A stretch of 64,000 nt of DNA from Cyclobacteriaceae bacterium. Lineage in GTDB: Bacteria; Bacteroidota; Bacteroidia; Cytophagales; Cyclobacteriaceae. Positions 60,459-64,000 of the stretch are shown here, one piece after another (positions within the stretch are counted from its first letter, which is position 1; every line of letters begins with the position of its first letter). The notes beneath the pieces are model-generated. The model was not told the DNA's origin. It made no database searches and saw only the letters and a program-made list of their open reading frames with translations. Both the position numbers and the translations under genes were made by a program. Location: contig CATQIH010000018.1 of the NCBI GenBank assembly GCA_958296015.1, positions 62,001 to 126,000 on the forward strand. Reading direction: 5' to 3'.

Positions 60459-61637
60459 GTGCTTTTTAATCTGTTCAATAAAAAACAAAAGTCCGAAGAG
60501 GGCAAACCTGACCGCTACCACGAGCTGACGGTGAAGGAAGTGGTCCGTGAAACACCGGAAGCCATCACCATTGTCTTTGAAAAACCAGCGCGGCAGATGG
60601 ATTATGAGCCAGGGCAGTTCCTCACCCTAATCATCCCTGTAGATGGAAAAGAAGTCAGGCGGTCTTACTCTTTGTGCTCTTCGCCGCTCACCGAGGCACA
60701 TCCTGCCGTCACCGTCAAGCGGGTAGCTTCCGGCAGTGTGTCCAACTACCTCAATGATACGCTCAAACCCGGCAACAAAGTGCGGGTGATGGAGCCTATG
60801 GGTAACTTCACAACCAATCTGGATGTAGCCAATGAGCGGCATGTGGTGATGTTTGGCGGAGGAAGCGGCATCACCCCCCTGATGTCGCTGATCAAAGCAT
60901 TGTTGCATGTGGAACCCAAATCCCAGGTGTCACTCATCTATGCCAACCGGCATAAAGAGAGCATTATCTTCAGGCAGCAACTGCATGATTTGCAGGCGCA
61001 GCACCCGGAGCGTTTTCAGGTGCGGCATGTGCTAGAAGATGCGTCTGCTGAGATAGAATGCCAGCCTGGTATGATCAGCGCAGCACTGCTGCCTGATTTG
61101 CTGAGTAACTTGGCTTTCCATGAGCCAGTAAGCGATTATTTTATCTGTGGCCCACAAGGTATGATGGCAGAGGTGACGCAAGGATTGCATACGCTAAACA
61201 TACCGACGCATCAAATCCACAAGGAAAGCTTTGTGTCCGGTAGTGCTGATAAGGCTGCAAAAGCCTTAGCAACCGAAGAAACGGAGAACAAGGCACCCAC
61301 CGCTACTTGGGATACCAGCTCGTCGCCCGGTGCCTACAACACCAATAAAGAGCAAACTTCTGAAACCCACGAAGTGACGGTGATCTACGACGGAGAAACC
61401 TACAAGTTTGCCGTAGACCCACAGAGTTCTATTCTGCAAACTGCGCTTGCCCTGGACATCGACCTGCCCTACTCCTGCCAAAGTGGTATGTGTACCGCCT
61501 GCATGGGCAAATGTACCTCCGGCCGTATCAAACTGGACGATGATGACAGCCTGACACAAGATGACCTCAAGCAAGGCTTTGTCCTCACCTGTGTCGGTCA
61601 TCCGCTCACTTCCGATGTAGTGATAGAAATAGAGTAG
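60459..61637 (+). CDS. PaaE-like FAD/2Fe-2S ferredoxin reductase
   Basis: 392 residues from a GTG start. Three domains: an FAD-binding barrel (RRSYSLCSSPL motif, about 65-75), an NAD(P)-binding domain (VVMFGGGSGITPLMSL, YFICGPQGMMAEV), and a C-terminal plant-type 2Fe-2S ferredoxin domain with the four Cys in PYSCQSGMCTACMGKC and VLTC. The order matches PaaE of the phenylacetyl-CoA epoxidase and related electron-transfer subunits. No paaABC genes are near, so it may serve another oxygenase or desaturase. A linker of about 50 residues rich in Thr, Glu and Ala precedes the ferredoxin domain. Confidence 0.9.
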   Translation: MLFNLFNKKQKSEEGKPDRYHELTVKEVVRETPEAITIVFEKPARQMDYEPGQFLTLIIPVDGKEVRRSYSLCSSPLTEAHPAVTVKRVASGSVSNYLNDTLKPGNKVRVMEPMGNFTTNLDVANERHVVMFGGGSGITPLMSLIKALLHVEPKSQVSLIYANRHKESIIFRQQLHDLQAQHPERFQVRHVLEDASAEIECQPGMISAALLPDLLSNLAFHEPVSDYFICGPQGMMAEVTQGLHTLNIPTHQIHKESFVSGSADKAAKALATEETENKAPTATWDTSSSPGAYNTNKEQTSETHEVTVIYDGETYKFAVDPQSSILQTALALDIDLPYSCQSGMCTACMGKCTSGRIKLDDDDSLTQDDLKQGFVLTCVGHPLTSDVVIEIE

Positions 61638-61677
61638 TAAAGACGCGATTAATCGCGTCTCATCAAACAATAAAACA

Positions 61678-63408
61678 ATGATAGAACAACAAGACATTAC
61701 TTTACCGCCAAAAAGAGTGCGGATATTTTTGCCGCAGACTTTTGAAGTGACCACCTGGGAAGCAGTCAAACCCTATTTTGATAATCTGCTGGACCGGAAA
61801 ATCAGTTCGGCAGAAGAACTCAGGAAATGGTTTGCCGATCGCAGCGAACTGGAAGCAGTGCTTTCGGAAAACCTGGGCTGGCGGTACATCCACATGACCT
61901 GCGATACCACGGATGAACAAGCCAGGGAAAGCTTCAATGAATTTATTACGCAGATAGAACCCAAAATCGCTCCGGTAAGTAATGAGTTGAACAAAAAGGC
62001 ACTGGCGAGTTCGTATCTCAAAGAACTCAAAGCAGTGGAAGGCTACCCCATCATGATCAGAGAATTGGAAAAGGATGCCAAAATTTTTAGAGAAGCAAAC
62101 GTGCCGCTTAGCACGGAGGAGCAGCAGGAAGCGCAAAAATTTGGCGTGATCTCCGGTGCCATGACCGTGGAGATCAACGGTCAGGAAATGACACTTCCAC
62201 AGGCCGGTAACCTGCTGGAGTCTACCGACCGTGAGGTGCGGGAAGATGCCTGGCAAAAAATATCCCACAGAAGGCTGCAAGATAAAGAGGAACTGGATAC
62301 GCTGTATACCAAACTCATCAGCATCCGCCACCAAATGGCGAAAAATGCAGACTTTAAGAATTACCGCGACTATATGTTCTCTGCCATGGGCCGGTTTGAT
62401 TACACGCCGGAAGACTGTTTCCAGTTTCACCAGGCCGTAGAAAAAGAAGTGGTGCCAATGCTCAATGAACTGTCGGTCCGGCGGAAAATCACCCTACAAC
62501 TGGGCGAGCTCCGGCCCTGGGACAAAGCCGTAGATCCTGCCGGCCTGCCACCGCTCAAGCCTTTTGCCACAGCAAAAGAACTCACTGACAAAACGGTCCG
62601 CTGCTTCAACAAGCTGGATACATATCTGGGTGAACGTATCGCCATCATGCAGGCGATGGGGCACCTCGATCTGGAATCGCGCAAGGGCAAAGCACCGGGA
62701 GGATACAACTATCCACTGTCGGAAACCGGCGTGCCGTTTATCTTCATGAATGCCACTTCTAATCTGCGCGATATGGTCACCATCCTGCACGAAGGAGGCC
62801 ATGCTGTGCATTCCTTCCTGACCCGAGACCTGGAACTGGTGAATTTTCAGCATGTGCCTTCCGAAATAGCCGAGCTGGCTTCTATGTCTATGGAACTGAT
62901 CTCGATGGACTATTGGGAACTGTTCTTTGATAACGAAGAAGACCTGAATCGTGCCAAGCGTGAGCACCTGGAACAGATCATTGGTACGCTGCCCTGGGTG
63001 GCACTGATAGATAAGTTTCAGCATTGGGTGTACGAACATCCCGAGCATAGCATAGAAGAAAGGCTAGACTACTGGAATAGTATTTTTGAAGCCTTTTCCG
63101 ATAATATCACCGACTGGCGCGGACTGGAAACAGAAAAGAGCTATCTGTGGCAGAAGCAGCTTCATCTGTACGAAGTACCCTTTTACTACATAGAATATGG
63201 CTTTGCACAACTGGGTGCTATCGCCGTCTGGAAAAACTATAGAAATAATCCGGAAAAAGGACTGGAAGGTTATAAAAATGCCCTTCAACTCGGCTACACA
63301 CAATCTATCTCTGAGGTGTATGAAGCCGCACATATTAAATTTGATTTTAGTCCCAACTATATTAGCTCTCTGATGCGCTTTGTGCGGGATGAACTGGACA
63401 AACTCTGA
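61678..63408 (+). CDS. M3 family oligoendopeptidase
   Basis: 576 residues, no signal peptide, so cytoplasmic. Zinc metallopeptidase of the PepF/thimet family cutting short peptides. The zinc motif is MVTILHEGGHAVHSFL (HExGH) near residue 365, with the third ligand Glu in SEIAELASMSMELI and the C-terminal YYIEYGFAQLGAIAVWKNY stretch. It follows the ferredoxin reductase gene by 40 bp; a hairpin terminator follows. Confidence 0.93.
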   Translation: MIEQQDITLPPKRVRIFLPQTFEVTTWEAVKPYFDNLLDRKISSAEELRKWFADRSELEAVLSENLGWRYIHMTCDTTDEQARESFNEFITQIEPKIAPVSNELNKKALASSYLKELKAVEGYPIMIRELEKDAKIFREANVPLSTEEQQEAQKFGVISGAMTVEINGQEMTLPQAGNLLESTDREVREDAWQKISHRRLQDKEELDTLYTKLISIRHQMAKNADFKNYRDYMFSAMGRFDYTPEDCFQFHQAVEKEVVPMLNELSVRRKITLQLGELRPWDKAVDPAGLPPLKPFATAKELTDKTVRCFNKLDTYLGERIAIMQAMGHLDLESRKGKAPGGYNYPLSETGVPFIFMNATSNLRDMVTILHEGGHAVHSFLTRDLELVNFQHVPSEIAELASMSMELISMDYWELFFDNEEDLNRAKREHLEQIIGTLPWVALIDKFQHWVYEHPEHSIEERLDYWNSIFEAFSDNITDWRGLETEKSYLWQKQLHLYEVPFYYIEYGFAQLGAIAVWKNYRNNPEKGLEGYKNALQLGYTQSISEVYEAAHIKFDFSPNYISSLMRFVRDELDKL

Positions 63409-63429
63409 AATAAACCTGAAACCACCACG

Positions 63430-63462
63430 AAGCCGGTCTGTTGCAACGCGATCGGCTTTTTT
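63430..63462 (+). terminator. Rho-independent terminator after the M3 gene
   Basis: AAGCCGGTC (63430-63438) pairs with GATCGGCTT (63450-63458, one G-U) and runs into a T-tract. It lies 21 bp after the stop. Confidence 0.85.
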
Positions 63463-63618
63463 ATTGACCTGGTTTTCAACAATATGTTATGCATGCATAA
63501 TTCTTTTCGGGAACCTATTGGTTAGTTAATATTTTTTAATAATTTGACCTTTAAATAAAAATATGATAGTTTATCTAGGTTGAAATGTTACTTTATTGCG
63601 AAAAACTAATAATCCGGT

Positions 63619-64000
63619 ATGAAGGAAAAACGACAAAAGCTTAGCTTCCTGTTCTTTGTATGGCTGGTAGGGGTGGCATCCGTATATGCACAAAGCACCA
63701 CCGTATCTGGTAAAGTAACGGAAAGTGCTACCGGCGATCCGCTGGTAGGGGTCAATATTCTGCTGAAAGGCAAAGTAACCGGCACCATCACCAACCTGAA
63801 TGGTGAATTTAGGCTGGAAGTGAACGAAAACCCACCATTTACACTAACCATTTCCAGCGTTGGCTATGCCTCACAGGAAGTGGAAGTGAACAATCAGACA
63901 GGCAACCTGAACATTGCATTGGAAGAACAGTCATTGCTGGGCAGGGAAGTAGTAGTCTCTGCTTCCAGAATAGAGCAGAGCATCTTAGAGTCGCCGGTGT
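63619..64000 (+). CDS. TonB-dependent receptor with carboxypeptidase-regulatory-like domain, 3' cut by window edge
   Basis: The frame from ATG 63619 is open to the end of the window (127 codons). A signal peptide (KLSFLFFVWLVGVASVYAQ) is followed by the CarboxypepD_reg-like beta-sandwich (VSGKVTESATGDPLVGVNIL, then TLTISSVGYASQEVEV) and the start of the plug domain (GREVVVSASRIEQSILESPV). This is the standard N-terminus of a Bacteroidota outer-membrane TonB-dependent receptor. The VSASRIEQSILESP wording is closer to siderophore- or general-type receptors than to SusC (which has VVTALG). The substrate cannot be told. Confidence 0.88.
   Translation, partial: MKEKRQKLSFLFFVWLVGVASVYAQSTTVSGKVTESATGDPLVGVNILLKGKVTGTITNLNGEFRLEVNENPPFTLTISSVGYASQEVEVNNQTGNLNIALEEQSLLGREVVVSASRIEQSILESPV

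Noticed and set aside
1-64000. tRNA, rRNA, tmRNA or other structural RNA genes
   Set aside because: No T-loop GGTTCGA-type or rRNA-like segments were seen in the intergenic regions by eye; a tRNAscan or Infernal run would settle this.

Overview
The window reads as a chromosomal segment of a Bacteroidota bacterium, most likely of the order Cytophagales. Evidence: a giant surface protein ending in the gliding-motility-associated C-terminal (CHU_C, type IX secretion) domain, a bacterial geranylgeranylglyceryl-phosphate-synthase-type enzyme, Bacteroidota-specific DUF families (DUF4292, DUF4837, DUF2279, DUF2027-Smr), a carboxypeptidase-regulatory-like TonB-dependent receptor, and promoter-like TTTG / TAnnTTTG boxes. 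No rRNA, tRNA, CRISPR array, integrase or transposase gene was seen.

Layout. 1-6785: end of a DinB-like protein, a secreted class A beta-lactamase, a YdcF-type membrane protein, an M23 peptidase, an FAH-family hydrolase and a GH15 glycosidase. 6786-13137: an accessory, repeat-rich stretch. It holds a decayed DoxX-like gene, a DUF2442/DUF4160 pair, a nucleotidyltransferase-fold gene with a small partner, a duplicated fragment of the GH15 gene, three tandem 62-bp repeats, a near-perfect long palindrome, small hypotheticals, two RelE/ParE-type toxin-antitoxin pairs, and two families of dispersed intergenic repeats that punctuate these genes in a cassette-like way. 13138-32438: housekeeping genes, including isocitrate dehydrogenase, enoyl-CoA hydratase, and a long co-directional block (flippase, dUTPase, sugar nucleotidyltransferase, TPR protein, DUF4292 lipoprotein, EnvC-like protein, TatA, GatA, MltD-like transglycosylase, DUF4837 lipoprotein), then a malic enzyme split by a one-base frameshift, an ABC exporter and TruA. 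32439-33023: a 585-bp gap with a promoter, a four-unit 22-bp repeat array and a possible gene remnant. 33024-42031: Na/Pi cotransporter, GGGP synthase, DUF2279 protein, Smr protein, MORN-variant repeat protein, PurC, STAS protein, RNase Z and a queuosine-precursor transporter.

42064-44873 is a minus-strand unit of an ECF sigma factor, a HEAT-repeat membrane protein that looks like its anti-sigma partner, and two secreted DUF4097-like proteins. Directly upstream on the same strand lies an 11.7-kb gene for a 3895-residue modular adhesin, preceded by a small secreted protein resembling the adhesin's own N-terminal module. The right end carries HIT, GreA, PurB, a PaaE-like ferredoxin reductase, an M3 oligopeptidase and the start of a TonB-dependent receptor.

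The genes together describe an envelope-focused cell: peptidoglycan remodelling (two LytM proteins, one lytic transglycosylase), polysaccharide export, type IX-secreted adhesion or gliding, and outer-membrane uptake. Best candidates for something undescribed are the adhesin plus mini-paralogue plus ECF/DUF4097 block, and the repeat-punctuated small-gene array at 8.2-13 kb.
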